Assembly: GCA_963854735.1 (NCBI GenBank)
Contig: OY978106.1
Coordinates: 1,054,001-1,118,000 of the forward strand
Direction: 5' to 3'
DNA from: Marvania coccoides
Lineage: Eukaryota; Chlorophyta; Trebouxiophyceae; Chlorellales; Chlorellaceae
DNA length: 64,000 bases
Shown: in pieces, positions 54,270 to 64,000 of the stretch
How positions within the stretch are numbered: the stretch's first letter is position 1
Layout: every line of letters begins with the position of its first letter
Notes under the pieces: model-generated
Told to the model about the DNA's origin: nothing
The model's database searches: none
The model's input: only the letters and a program-made list of their open reading frames with translations
Program-made: the position numbers and the translations under genes

Positions 54270-54361
54270 GTCAGCGAGTACAGCACGGCCTCCTTTCGGC
54301 CACACGTCGACCTTCCGCCATGCATGCCGCCTCAACATGAATTGAGGAGGTGGTACCCTTT
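54270..54361 (+). repeat. 92-base perfect inverted repeat, left arm
   Basis: Exact reverse complement of 54478-54569. The arms enclose a 116-base loop. The plus-strand reading of this arm encodes VSEYSTASFRPHVDLPPCMP and continues the coherent upstream frame (TDVQKAAVDTEAANIRAA). No clear target-site duplication flanks the pair. Confidence 0.95.
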
Positions 54362-54362
54362 T

Positions 54363-54599
54363 CTACGATCCGACAGCAGTCCTGGCCTCCCCAATCATGG
54401 GGATGCCCAGGTGATTCGCCACCTGCGGCATTGTGATACCGTGGTGGTAATACACGGACCACACGGACTCGTAGGCCAAAGGGTACCACCTCCTCAATTC
54501 ATGTTGAGGCGGCATGCATGGCGGAAGGTCGACGTGTGGCCGAAAGGAGGCCGTGCTGTACTCGCTGACATTTCGCGTGCATGAGATAAGTAAATACAA
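54363..54599 (-). pseudogene. helix-turn-helix peptide fragment spanning loop and right arm
   Basis: The minus strand is open across the right arm and the loop, from VSEYSTASFRPHVDLPP to YHHGITMPQVANHLGIP, then a TAG at the left edge of the loop. The segment ITMPQVANHLGIP has the spacing of a DNA-binding helix-turn-helix. There is no in-frame ATG. It could be a transposase or regulator remnant. Confidence 0.45.
54478..54569 (-). repeat. 92-base perfect inverted repeat, right arm
   Basis: Reverse complement of 54270-54361 with no mismatch. The transcript of either strand would fold into a long hairpin. Confidence 0.95.
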
Positions 54600-54904
54600 T
54601 TAATTTTTATACGGGAAGAACAATTTGTTGCGGCGTTGCCGAAGAGCGAGGAAGCTCCTGGCGTCAATAAAGTGCGCACTTGACGCATCCTAGATGATAA
54701 AAGAGAAACTGCCGACGACCTCCTGACGACAATGAGGAGCTGGAGAAAATGCAGGCCGAGTTCTGGGGCCCTGGGCCGCACTACGGGGGAGAATGAGGCG
54801 GATGAACATATTTATTTGAACCATATATATATATATTTTTTTCATATGCCCGCCAAGCACCGAGGATATTAAGTCTCTATATATTTGAACGCCTGATTTT
54901 ATTC

Positions 54905-55329
54905 TGCAAAATCCCAGCAAGACTGTCAAGGGCTTCACAGATGCCACTCTCTCCGACGCCACCATCTCATTCCACGATGTGCGCCACTTTGTCTGTCACT
55001 GCTGTTGGTCTGCCAACCTGAAGACGCTGACGCTGTCCGACCCTTCTCAAACCTGTCCCACTGCCATCCCTCCAGCCATTTGGCAGCTGAAGGCCATAAA
55101 AAGGCTCCACCTGGGGGATAGCTGGCAGTTGGAGTCTCTTCCTCCGGAGATTGGGCAGTTGACAGTCTTGACAGAGCTGCAAGTGTGTGATTGCCCTTGG
55201 CTAAATTCTCTTCCTCCAGAAATTGGAGAGCTCAGAGCCCTGAAAAAACTGGAACGTTATGGGTGCAGGGAGCACCAGTCTCTTCCTCCTGAGATTGGGC
55301 AGCTGACAGCCATACAATTGCTCATATGA
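54905..55329 (+). pseudogene. leucine-rich-repeat protein fragment
   Basis: An open frame without a start codon (a TGA precedes it) holds four to five LRR units of the plant-like type, with SLPPEIGQLT repeated near 55140, 55215 and 55290 and LKTLTLSD, IKRLHLGD strands. The frame ends after the last repeat. No kinase, NB-ARC or signal peptide lies nearby. A fragment or 3' exon of an LRR gene whose 5' part is missing. Confidence 0.6.
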
Positions 55330-55926
55330 ATAAAATTGTTCAGAGATTTAAGTACGAAAGAAAGCGCATGCCAGTTTAATCTTTTTCCGGTTCATTTCCA
55401 GGTGCTCAAACTGTGCCTGGACCTTCATTTTTTGTTTTGACGCCAGCCCACCGCCTCCCACCGGGGGAAAGTGGTGACAACGGCCGCACCATGTTGCAAA
55501 CTTCCGTTGTGTTACGGGACGTTCCTTGCCTCCACCTGTCTTCCTAGGCAAGCCTTATGTATGCCCTGGTCCCTGCTGTGATTAGTTGTTTTAAGCTGAC
55601 ATGTTAGATATGTAGTCCCCAACCAAATTTCAGACTCCTTTATTACAAGCAGCCGTCCGCCCGCCACTATGTTTTTGCTCTCGCCTTCCTCCAGCCCAAC
55701 CCACCCACCCCCCACCCAACCACACACTTCCCCTCGTGATGGTCGAAGAAAGCACTTCCCATGCCGCTGGCCTGCGCCCCAGGCTCCACCAGCTCCTCGT
55801 CGGTGCTAGGATTGAAGAAGGCGGCCCAGCTTCCACCAGTGCCGCCACCACTCAAGCCTCTTTAACCTCTTCAAATGAATTCTTCTGCAGCACACTGAGG
55901 GCGAATCGAAAGGTCTTCAGCAACAT
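55330..55926 (-). other. possible small minus-strand gene, unresolved
   Basis: An ATG at 55926-55924 opens MLLKTFRFALSVLQKNSFEE, a mitochondrial-like presequence, followed by a donor-like GTTAAAG. The next GC-rich block (about 55850-55745) reads SWAAFFNPSTDEELVEPGAQ and FFDHHEGK. The phases could not be reconciled with a clear intron. Possibly a short gene; no family recognised. Confidence 0.3.
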
Positions 55927-56157
55927 TTTCTTCTTCAAACCTTGTTGTTGATCACAACCATCATTCAACTGTGTGTTCAGCAGTTAAGGACAAGACTCTA
56001 TATTTTATAACATTTTTTCAAATAAAATATGGGCCAGAGAAGCGCTGGAACCCTTGTTTCATTGTTTTGAGTGCTTCAATATTCGAAATACGGGTTTTTT
56101 CGATTCGCAGCGCGGCATCACTCGCAATACATGTATTAATAAATATGCCACGTTAAA

Positions 56158-57783
56158 ATGCACCCAGGACTGCCGCCTTCGGCTGCATTCCGATCCCTTC
56201 CGTCGCTCACATATTGCTGCATCGCAAATGAAGACGCCGACGCCCCCAGCCCGCGCTACACCCAGTCCACGCTGCGGCAGACTCTTCAAGCCATGGGGTG
56301 CAAGCCCCGACACGCCAACAAAGCCTGCGCCAAGCTGTTTCTCATCCTGCAGCAGCGCGCCGCCCTGCCGCCCTCCGAGACCTACAGCCTGCGCCCGGTG
56401 ACGCTGTGCCCGGGCGTCGCCGCCGTGTCGCTCCCCCGCCCCGAGTTTGAGCGCCTGGTGCTGGAGTGCCTGGCTCCCCACGACCCTGCAGCCCAGTCAG
56501 CGAGCCTCCAAATTTCGTCAGACCTTCGCACCGCCATGGCGCTGCAGGAGCGCCACACGGGCGTTGCCATCCTGCTTTGCGGCACCTCTGGTACCGGCAA
56601 GTCCACGCTGGCGTCGCTGCTGGCCGCCCGTCTGGGCATCACCACGGTCGTGTCCACCGACTCCCTAAGAAACATGATGAGGGGGGTGGCTGCTGGGGAT
56701 GCTGCCTCACACCCCCTGCTGTGGGTGTCAACCTACCAAGCTGGATCCGCGTTGCTCGCCTCCCAGAACCCCACGTCTGACCACGCGAAGGAGTCCACCA
56801 CAGAAAACACAGCGGTGCAGGGGTACTTGGCGCAGGCGGAGGCGGTGATGGCTCATGTGGACCGGCTGGTGGCCAGCGCCGCTGCTCGGAGGGAGTCCCT
56901 GGTGATAGAGGGCGTCCACCTGAGCCCAGCATTTGCCGCCCGGCTGATGCAGCTGCGCCCCGAGATCATCGTCGTCCCCTTCCTGGTGCACATATCCAAC
57001 GCAGCCAAGCACCTGGAGCGGTTTGCGGTGCGCGCCAAGGCGATGTCGCTGCGGCCAGAGGGCAACCGCTACGTACGCCACTTGCGAGCCATTAGGGACA
57101 TCCAGGACCACCTGGCGGCCGCGGCGGACCGACGGTGCGTGCCCAAGGTTGACAACACCAACGTGGATCGTTCTGTGGCCGCCATTCACGCCACAGTGCT
57201 GGGCTGTCTGCGGCGGGTGGCAGCGGGGGAGCCGCTGCTGGACTCTGGCACAGAAAAGTGCACAGCAGTGCTGGAGGAGTACCTGAGCTGCCGGGCAGCG
57301 ACATGGAGTAGCAGCGGCATGCTGGAGCTGATCAGGAAGAAGGTGGCGGCAGGGGAGGCGGTGAGCCCGCCTGACCGGCCGTCAACGTCCGCTGCTTCCA
57401 CCTCTGTGGCTGAAGCCACGCCCAGGGGGCCGCTGTCTGAGGCAGGAGGAGTGGAGAGGAGGGGCAGCGACCAAGCCACCGCAGTGGCGGGTGTTCTTAA
57501 TTTTTCAAGAGGCGACAGCAGTGGCAGGGGTGTCAACAGCATTGAGGCAAGCTCGCAGCGAGTTTTGGACGGCGGGGAAGAGGAGGGTGGCCCTAGTGGT
57601 GATGGTGGTGTGGAGTTGAGCGTGAGCGGCGGCAGTGACAGCGAGGGAGGAGAGGGTGAGGAGCTGGCGAGCGGGGCGGCAGCGGCGACAGAGAGTGGCA
57701 GAAGATGGCGCTCCGACGTGGGGTCGGTGCTGGAAACTGATGACGGGAGGAGCGAGCTGGGAGAAGGCCTGCTTCTTTTTTGA
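56158..57783 (+). CDS. LPA1 / 2-phosphoglycerate kinase-like P-loop protein
   Basis: One exon, 541 residues. The P-loop is at about 142-149 (ILLCGTSGTGKSTLASLLAA), followed by VVSTDSLRNMMRG with the Asp of the kinase fold, and HPLLWVSTYQAGSAL. ESLVIEGVHLSP and the IIVVPFLVHISNAAKHLERF and RYVRHLRAIRDIQDHL segments match archaeal 2-phosphoglycerate kinases and their plant relatives such as rice LPA1, which affects phytic acid level. The C-terminal third is Ser/Gly/Glu-rich and probably disordered. The plant proteins have a longer N-terminus; an upstream exon is possible, though the ATG used is in good context. Biochemical activity of the plant group is unproven. Confidence 0.83.
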   Translation: MHPGLPPSAAFRSLPSLTYCCIANEDADAPSPRYTQSTLRQTLQAMGCKPRHANKACAKLFLILQQRAALPPSETYSLRPVTLCPGVAAVSLPRPEFERLVLECLAPHDPAAQSASLQISSDLRTAMALQERHTGVAILLCGTSGTGKSTLASLLAARLGITTVVSTDSLRNMMRGVAAGDAASHPLLWVSTYQAGSALLASQNPTSDHAKESTTENTAVQGYLAQAEAVMAHVDRLVASAAARRESLVIEGVHLSPAFAARLMQLRPEIIVVPFLVHISNAAKHLERFAVRAKAMSLRPEGNRYVRHLRAIRDIQDHLAAAADRRCVPKVDNTNVDRSVAAIHATVLGCLRRVAAGEPLLDSGTEKCTAVLEEYLSCRAATWSSSGMLELIRKKVAAGEAVSPPDRPSTSAASTSVAEATPRGPLSEAGGVERRGSDQATAVAGVLNFSRGDSSGRGVNSIEASSQRVLDGGEEEGGPSGDGGVELSVSGGSDSEGGEGEELASGAAAATESGRRWRSDVGSVLETDDGRSELGEGLLLF

Positions 57784-57935
57784 GACTGTACTTTCGCTGT
57801 AATATATGAATTGAGAAAGCAGAAGGAGCATCGGTGGCCCAAAAATGCTTATTTTTCCTCATATTTTAGAGACATGACTTTAATTTAGAAATTTCCCCGC
57901 ATTTCTGAATCGTTACTCACTGAAACGCTCGAAAC

Positions 57936-58785
57936 ATGTTCGCGGTGCGGCGTGCGATCAAAGCTCATCCACTTTTAAATAGCCATCTCGAAGCGCTGCT
58001 TGCAGAGTGCCTTGCCCAGCCTGGCACCATCCTATTCCACGAATCGAGATTTTTGAATTTTTTCCACACGGAAGCACGCTCGTTGCGCGCCTGGAGGCCC
58101 CCAGCATCGCTGCCGCCGCCCCTCAGCCGACACCGAGGCTTGGCTAGCGCTGCCAGCGAAGCTGAGGGCACCCAGGAGGAGCACGACCTTCTTCAGTCCA
58201 AGTTCGTGCGTCTGTTTGCCGCTGTGTTCCTGGCTGGCGCCGCCATTCGCGTCATCCCGTACGCTGCTGTGGGCGCTGTGGAGCACTCCGTCAAGCTCAT
58301 GGACGCGGAAGAAAGCATGCTGGTGAACGCGGGGCTGGGGCGGATACACCGCCTGGTGGGCATGGAGGCGGCCAAGACCAAGGCTGTTGAGTGCGGAGTT
58401 GTGGGGCGCCTGGTGCCGCTGGTGCAAAAGGAAGGCAGCACAGGTGAGGGGTGGCTTTGCAGTAGTAGTAGTAGTAGTAGTAGTAGTATTCTTGCGCCGT
58501 GTTGATACAGAGTGCTGCCTCTTTTATTATTTGAATATTTCCTTCAACGGGTTTGATTTTTTTATTTTTTTTTTTAATTTTTTTACAGAGGTGTCTTGCC
58601 GGGCGGTGGAGGTCCTGGATGCGGTGTGCGACCTGCCACAGGGTCTCGCAGCGGCAAGAGAAACTGGGGGGGTGGGGGCGTTGGAGGCTTTTCTGCAAGC
58701 GACCGAGCGGAGTCCAGCAACTGAGGACGCGCTGCATGCAGCAAAGCGGGTGCTAAAGATGCTGAAAGCGTCAGAGCTGACGTAG
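57936..58785 (+). CDS. mitochondrial armadillo-like protein, unknown
   Basis: Exons 57936-58443 and 58589-58785 join to 234 residues. An N-terminal basic presequence (MFAVRRAIKAHPLLNSHLEA) is followed by a variable region and a hydrophobic segment KFVRLFAAVFLAGAAIRVIP. The second half looks like armadillo/HEAT helices (VECGVVGRLVPLVQK, VEVLDAVCDLPQGLAAARET, ALHAAKRVLKMLKASE). The intron begins next to a nine-unit AGT repeat (58461-58489). Probably membrane-associated in the mitochondrion; function unknown. Confidence 0.75.
58461..58489 (+). repeat. (AGT)n microsatellite in an intron
   Basis: About nine perfect AGT units starting 18 bases inside the intron of the armadillo-like gene. Confidence 0.95.
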
Positions 58786-59843
58786 CACCCCTTAGCGCGC
58801 CATGCAGCGGACACAAAGAACCCAGTTTGCTGCTATTAAAATTTGTTGTAAGTAGTAATTCCACATTGAGACGCTTTTGCAACTTGGGGGGCAGCAAGTG
58901 ATTTTTCAGGGGGGGGGGATGTGAAGAGCCGCACTCCAGATCGTTGCAGCCATGCAGAGGAGCACTTGCATAATTTATTCGTGTTAGCACATTTTAATAG
59001 TTTTATTGTAGGGCTGTGGAAGTCGTGGCAGGTTGTCATTGCCAGTTTTCTTGTGCAGGCGACGGAGTGGCGGCTGAGCTGGCTGTCGCGCTCCAGGTGC
59101 ACTGCTGACCATGCTACATTTTTCTTCCTTTCGAATATAAAACTATTTTACAAAGAGCAGAGCCAAATTTCAGGCAGCGATGAAAATCAGTAAACATACA
59201 ATGCAAGAAGGAGCGACATTTATTGGACATGCATGGGCACTGACGTAGGCTACTAAGCGTTGCCTCGCCACCTTTTTCAGTTGATAAATTAAATAAATAA
59301 ATAGTATACAAGTGCCAAATTTTAGGCGGTAATCAGTATACCGTTGCGGATTGCCAGCATGGGATACGAAACCAGAAGGAGTGGGAGCATGGTTCAGCAC
59401 CACGCTCGGTATTGAATAATATTTAAATAAGCCGGGGAGTGCATTAAACGGGATAAGGTATTAGAAGAAGCGGCAGCATGGTTCAGCACCACGTTCGATA
59501 TTGAATGGATAATAAAAGAAGCAGGGGAAAAGCAATTCATGCTTTGTTGGGTGAGTATTGAATGAGAAGGTATAATTTAGGAAGAGAATATTTAGGAAGA
59601 AGGGATTTTTTATATATTTGTTTTTGAAATTTTTGTCTCTAAAATATTTAGTTCGCATTTTCATCACAGCGTGGTGTTTTATGCCCATACAGCGGGCGAG
59701 TCACAAACGAGGCAATTTGCGCGTGTCCTAAGGTTGGTGGTACAGTAGACTTGGGGGCGAGCTGCTCAGCAGGCTGTGTTGAGCGTTTCACTCCCATTCT
59801 ATGGCGGCTTGGCTTCCACGCAGTGCAAGGAGCGCTGCGGTGC
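58786..59843. other. AT-rich intergenic with a short tandem direct repeat
   Basis: No gene. Two ~65-base imperfect copies lie at 59374-59438 and 59463-59527 (offset about 89), sharing AGCATGGTTCAGCACCACG and (C/T)TCG(G/A)TATTGAAT. Confidence 0.55.
59374..59527 (+). repeat. imperfect tandem direct repeat (two ~65-base units)
   Basis: Units at 59374-59438 and 59463-59527 align with a few substitutions and small gaps. No function apparent. Confidence 0.7.
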
Positions 59844-62097
59844 TTAGCGCCTCCTGAGGCGGCTCGGCTGCGCGTGGATGCGGTAGCCAAAGAAGTGGGT
59901 GGGCCGTGACGAAGGGTCGGCCACATTGCACCATGCTGCACCGCTGCTGGCGTCCCTGCTGCTGCTGCCGCCAGTGGCGGCGGCGGCAACCATGCAAGCA
60001 TGCGGTCCGGGCAGCTCCTCCCGCACGGCGGGGGCGGGTGACACAAACAGCAGCGAAGTGGCAACAGCGGCGGCCGGTCTTCCGGGCGTTTGCTGCTGCT
60101 GCTGCTCGTTGGGGCTGCTGGCAGCGGTGGGGCTGCTGGCAGCGGTGTAGCTGCTGGCCTGGGATGCAACTTTGACAGCGGCGATGGATTCCTGCTCGCG
60201 CGCGGCAATGAAGGGGGCGCGAGGGATCTTGCTGCCGACAAAGCGGGGCGGAGGGGGGCTCGCAGCTGCAGCACGCCTCTGCAGCTTCTCCTCGGCGTCT
60301 GCGAGCTTGTTGGCGACCTCCGCCAAGGCGATGGCGTGGAGCTCCTTCTCCGCGGCCCGCTCTCGCTGCTCCCGTTGCAAAGCTGCGTCCAAGTTGGCCA
60401 TGCGAACAGCGGACGGTGCTGCTTTGTACATAAGTTCCGCCAGGGAAGTCATCATGGCGCCGTACTCGATGTCCTGGTCATTTGCAACCTCCTGCAGGTC
60501 CGCCACCTGCTTCTCAAGCGCTCGCTTGGCTGTGTGCAGCATTGCGCAGCTTTCCGCATTCTCCAATAGCTGCGCCGCCGTGGCAGCGTGTGCTTGCTGC
60601 TCTTGCGCCAGCCGCTCTCGCAAATCGTCCGTGCCGTCAATGAGTGCCTCCTGCAACACCTCGGCGTGCCGCGTCTTCTCGGCCAGCTGCTCCTCAAGCT
60701 GGGCGGTGCGGCGCTGCTCCGCCTCTTTTGCCGCCTTCTCCTGGAGGAACATCGCCTGCCAATCCAGCGTGTCTTCGAGGGTGACCTCGTAACTGGTCAC
60801 TAGCGCCTTCAGCGCCGCGTTCTCAGCCAGGACAGCAGCGTATTCCTCTGCAGAGGGCGGGGCCTCCACCGCCGCCGCTGCTGCTGGCTCCGCCTCCATT
60901 GCGCTTTCCTCAAACACCGAGTTGCCAAATCCCAGCTTCGTGGAGGCATATGAGTCCTCTGCGTCCATGGCCACGGCAGCAGCGGCGCTCGTAGCGTCGT
61001 CCTCCTCCTCTTCCGTCCAATCCCAGGCCATCGATGCTGCCGACTCGCTAGCTTCGCTGGCCTGCATTGCGTTAGTCAGCGTCACACCCTCGATCGCCGT
61101 GGCCGCAGATTCCTCGCTGGAAGCGGCTGCTTTGTTTACCGGCGCCCACTCCATCTCTTCCTGAATTTCTGCAGCGGGCTGGGCGTTGCCGGCGAATGCC
61201 GAGGTGGTTGAGGCACGGACAGCCTTGGGGGAAGAGCGCGGCGGCGCCGCGACCTGCTGCGGAGCCTCTGCGACATCTTCCTCCTCGTCTTCCTCCGCCG
61301 CCGTCACTGCTGCGGGCTGGGCAGGCGCGAGCTGGGCTTTGCCGATGGATGCCAAGCTGCTGGTAGCATGGACAGCCCTGGGGGGCGATCGCGGCAGCGC
61401 GGCGACCTGCGGCTGGCTCTCAGCGACCTCCTCTTCCTCCTTCTCCTCTTCCGCCGCCGGCGACACCGCCACTGTGATGTAGCCTCCTTCGGGGTCGCGC
61501 CCGCGCTTTGCGGGACGCAGGGCGTCGGCGCTGTCGTTCCACTCATCATCCCGCTCCAGCTCGCCGCGTCCTCGCTTCTGGGGCCCGGCAGGAGGCGCCA
61601 GCTCAGCAGCCACATCGGCCGCCGTCTGCGCGGCCTGGTGCGCCGCGGCGTTGCCGGGGATGGCCTGGAAGGATCCCTGTACCTCCTCAGGGTCATCCTC
61701 GTCCTCTAATTCGTTGGAAAATGCTCCAGCGGGCGGGGGAGGGGCGTTTTGGGGGGCGGAGTTTCCAGCGCCCGAGCTAGCGGCGCTGTTGGCGGGCTGT
61801 GCTGCCGCCGGCGCGTTGCCGACACCTGCAAGGATGTTATAAATGGATGAAGTTCAGATGTTGGTGCAGCGGGCATGGCTAAAGGGTGCACCCCACCAAC
61901 CGCAAAGATGAGAAAATCCCGATGTTTAATTGTCCACGTCGTATTTTCGGTGGTTGCGCGCTCAATAAGAGCAGAATCGGGTTCTACTCACTGCCAATGC
62001 TGCCGTGCGAGCTTTCGGCAGGCACCGCCTCGCCTTGCTCCGCTTGAATTTGATTTGCGAACTCATCGTCGCTATAGACTTCGTTTTGTCCCGCCAT
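59844..62097 (-). CDS. large coiled-coil protein, unknown
   Basis: Exons 62097-61992 and 61825-59844 join to 695 residues. It starts MAGQNEVYSDDEFANQIQAE. The first ~330 residues are acidic, Ala-rich and disordered with near-repeats of the pattern QVAALPRSPPRAVHATSS and QVAAPPRSSPKAVRAST (internal duplication). Residues about 330-545 form a long coiled coil (ENAALKALVTSYEVTLEDTL, AEQRRTAQLEEQLAEKTRHA, ALEKQVADLQEVAND). A Ser/Ala/Gln-rich tail follows, ending in HFFGYRIHAQPSRLRRR. No catalytic domain. A cytoskeletal, flagellar or nuclear scaffold role is possible, but nothing in the sequence decides it. Confidence 0.8.
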
Positions 62098-62539
62098 GTT
62101 TCTATTTATATGCTCTGATTGCAATGCGCTATTTAAATCCAATTCAAAATGCCTGGATTCAAATCCCGATGTTTTGAAAAGGACCGCCCAAGTATTCTGC
62201 ACCCAGATAGAAAGCGTGCGTCTGGGGCGCGAAATCAGCTGTCCAAATTCTCAATCCAGCGCAATTGCGAGCTCTGCGGGACCGCGCGACCGACGCGAAT
62301 GCGTGCTATACTTACCGTACGCACACCAGCAGTCTGCAACCAGGCGCAGACAGGCCACGAAGCGCACTTCTTCTTAGCCTTCCTTCCTCTTCTTCATTGC
62401 TATATAAAAATCAGTACACTACTAGTCCTACTACTATGTAGCCAAAATTTGAAGCCCTGCTTTCTTTTCCACCATGCACGGAAATAAAAAATGTGGTGAC
62501 CTCCTCCCACCCGTCCCTCGCTCCATCTTTCCTCTCCGC
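62098..62539. other. intergenic, nothing recognised
   Basis: Promoter side of the coiled-coil gene and 3' flank of the next minus-strand gene. No coding stretch supported. Confidence 0.5.
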
Positions 62540-64000
62540 TCAATCCCCTCCGCTGAACCACCCATCATCATCCTTGCCGCCATCAAACCACCCGTCATCC
62601 TGCTTCTTGACGCCGCCCTCATCCTTGGGCGCCGCAGCGTCCTTGCTGCCGCCGCTGTTTCCGCTACCGCTGGGACTGTCCCACCAAGACAGCTCATCCA
62701 TCAGCGGGGCAGGGGCTCTGTGAGAAGCGCCATCGCTGTCGCCTCCAAAGTCTCCACGTCGCCCCCTGCCGCCGCCAGATTCTCTGTCCCTCCGGCCGCC
62801 CCTGTCGCGCTGCTCCCTCCCGCCGCGCCCTCCACGGTCGCGGGAGTCGTCCCAGGAGCTGCCAAAGCTGCTGCCACCGCCGCTGGCCTCTCCAAACTGA
62901 CGGTTGTCGTTGTCCCGCCGCCCCTCGTAGGACCTGCCGCTGTTCCTGTCTCTACCCCTATCATTATCTCTGCCCCTGTCTTCCCACCGCTTCTCCTCTC
63001 TGGATGGCACGACATTCGCCTTCCAGCCGCTGACGCTGCCGTTTGTATACCCGGCAAATGCATCGCTGCTGGCGGCGGCCGCTGTGTCCCACGCTGCCGC
63101 CATGTCGTCCTGCGGCGCAGCAGGCGCAGTGTCACCACCACCCGCACCAGGCGCATCAGGGGTCACGTCGTAGTCGTCCACCCACCCAGAGAAATCGTCG
63201 TCAGACAGAAGGCCGCCTCTGGCGGGAGCAGCGGAAAACCAATCATCGCCTGCTGGAGCGGGCGACGACCGCGCTGCAGGAACCGTCCTTTCTTCGACGA
63301 ACGAAGGGACCGCCGACGGAGAGGGGTCAGAGAACCAACCACCGTCGTCGTCGCCAGCAGCAGCACCGCCACCACCGCCAGCAGCAGCGGGGGAGTCACC
63401 AAACAGGGCATCGTCGGCGCTGGCGCCAGCAGGACCAGTGTACCATCCGTCGCCCTGCGGCGCGTCCCATTCCCTGGACTTGGAACCAGACCAGTCGCTG
63501 CCGCTCAAGGTGTCCCTGCCTGAGCCACGGCCCCGCCCGCCAGCTCCGTCCCTTTGGTCGGAGCCACGCCGCTGCTCGCGGGGCTCCCGCCTGGCGTCCC
63601 AGCTGGGCTCTTCCTCGGAGCGGTAGAACCCAGCTCCACCTGGCCCGCGCTCCCCTCCGAACCGGCCGCCGCCCCTGGCGCCGCTGCTGGCAAATCTGCC
63701 GCCGCCCCGCTCCCGCTCCTGCCCGTAAGGAGCCCTGTCGCGGGCGTCCCGGGTGTACGGTTCCCTCTGCCGGGGCGGAGGCAGCCCGTAGGCTTCGTAG
63801 TCGTCCTCTGCGCTCACGGCTTTGGGCTGGGGAGGCGGCAGGCCGAGGTCTTCACGCACTTGCGCTTCGGAGAGCTCTGTGAGGTCCTTTTCCCACGCGC
63901 GCACCTCCTCCATGAACTCCTTGGATGCGGGGCGGGGGTAGGCCACCTCCTCGTACATCTCCCGGTCCCGGAAGCCCCTGAAGGAGTTGACCGAATTTTG
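62540..64000 (-). CDS. tryptophan/RGG-rich protein, 5' end outside the window
   Basis: The frame is open from the window edge to the stop, 486 residues, partial at the N-terminus. The visible start reads NSVNSFRGFRDREMYEEVAY, then a helical EEVRAWEKDLTELSEAQVRE with DLGLPPP. The rest is disordered: Arg/Gly/Asp-rich RGG-like stretches (GGRFGGERGPGG, RGGRGGREQRDRGGRRDRE) interspersed with evenly spaced Trp in acidic or Gly context (DGWYTGP, GGWFSDP, DDWFSAAP, SGWVDDY, DGWFDGG, DGWFSGGD). RGG boxes bind RNA; spaced GW/WF motifs resemble hooks for Argonaute or other pocket-bearing partners. A role in RNA biology is inferred. The N-terminal domain lies beyond position 64000. Confidence 0.75.
   Translation of the reverse strand, partial: QNSVNSFRGFRDREMYEEVAYPRPASKEFMEEVRAWEKDLTELSEAQVREDLGLPPPQPKAVSAEDDYEAYGLPPPRQREPYTRDARDRAPYGQERERGGGRFASSGARGGGRFGGERGPGGAGFYRSEEEPSWDARREPREQRRGSDQRDGAGGRGRGSGRDTLSGSDWSGSKSREWDAPQGDGWYTGPAGASADDALFGDSPAAAGGGGGAAAGDDDGGWFSDPSPSAVPSFVEERTVPAARSSPAPAGDDWFSAAPARGGLLSDDDFSGWVDDYDVTPDAPGAGGGDTAPAAPQDDMAAAWDTAAAASSDAFAGYTNGSVSGWKANVVPSREEKRWEDRGRDNDRGRDRNSGRSYEGRRDNDNRQFGEASGGGSSFGSSWDDSRDRGGRGGREQRDRGGRRDRESGGGRGRRGDFGGDSDGASHRAPAPLMDELSWWDSPSGSGNSGGSKDAAAPKDEGGVKKQDDGWFDGGKDDDGWFSGGD

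Noticed and set aside
62474..63523. 349-codon plus-strand open frame opposite the RGG/GW-rich gene
   Set aside because: Proline/alanine-rich low-complexity shadow; the minus strand has structured composition and a consistent frame to the window edge.

Overview
This window is nuclear DNA from a photosynthetic eukaryote, most likely a green alga. Coding exons are GC-rich. Introns are short (about 60-290 bases), AT-rich and mostly GT-AG, and intergenic DNA is AT-rich with long homopolymer runs. Several products are plastid proteins of the green lineage: EXECUTER, plastid disproportionating enzyme, a twin-arginine lumen protein with DUF1499, a CBM25/53 starch-binding protein and a plastid GNAT. 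A selenocysteine tRNA gene argues for an alga rather than a land plant, because land plants lack that system. The species cannot be named from the sequence alone.

Layout: 0.9-4.1 kb, a membrane/coiled-coil protein and ribosomal protein eL6 on the minus strand; 4.5-6.6 kb, DPE1 on the plus strand; 7.3-10.8 kb, an unrecognised acidic-tailed protein and a filamin-RRM-RS fusion; 10.9-12.6 kb, the DUF1499 lumen protein; 13.2 kb, an intron-containing tRNA-His; 13.6-16.8 kb, RTF1 and an isochorismatase-like hydrolase; 17.7-20.4 kb, EXECUTER with a GC-AG intron; 21.2 kb, tRNA-Sec; 21.6-26.3 kb, a plastid GNAT, a starch-binding protein, a possible APEM9-type peroxin and a small organelle-targeted protein; 26.8-31.0 kb, a myristoylatable CaMKK-like kinase joined to a cyclic-nucleotide-binding domain; 31-33 kb, decayed sequence including an ankyrin pseudogene; 33.3-35.2 kb, a meiotic topoisomerase VIB-like protein; 36-41.9 kb, a C-terminally anchored unknown, a class 3 lipase, a DUF4336 protein and a MYND protein; 42.9-48.0 kb, a Sen1/senataxin-type helicase.

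The segment from about 48.5 to 56 kb is different: repeat-rich and gene-poor. It holds a frameshifted gene, two 454-base direct repeats enclosing a tRNA-Asp gene, a second repeat that starts right at the tRNA 3' end, a small membrane protein with a possible viral origin, a perfect 92-base inverted repeat whose loop looks inverted, and an LRR remnant. From 56 kb ordinary genes resume: an LPA1/2-phosphoglycerate-kinase-like protein, a mitochondrial armadillo-like protein, a coiled-coil protein, and a tryptophan/RGG-rich protein cut by the right edge.

Many neighbours are divergent, with 160-410 bases between start codons, so shared promoters are likely. Shared themes are starch metabolism (DPE1, CBM25/53), plastid stress signalling (EXECUTER), transcription and RNA handling (RTF1, Sen1-like, RRM-RS) and meiosis (MTOPVIB). 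Exon boundaries were set by hand from splice signals and reading-frame continuity; none has transcript support here.
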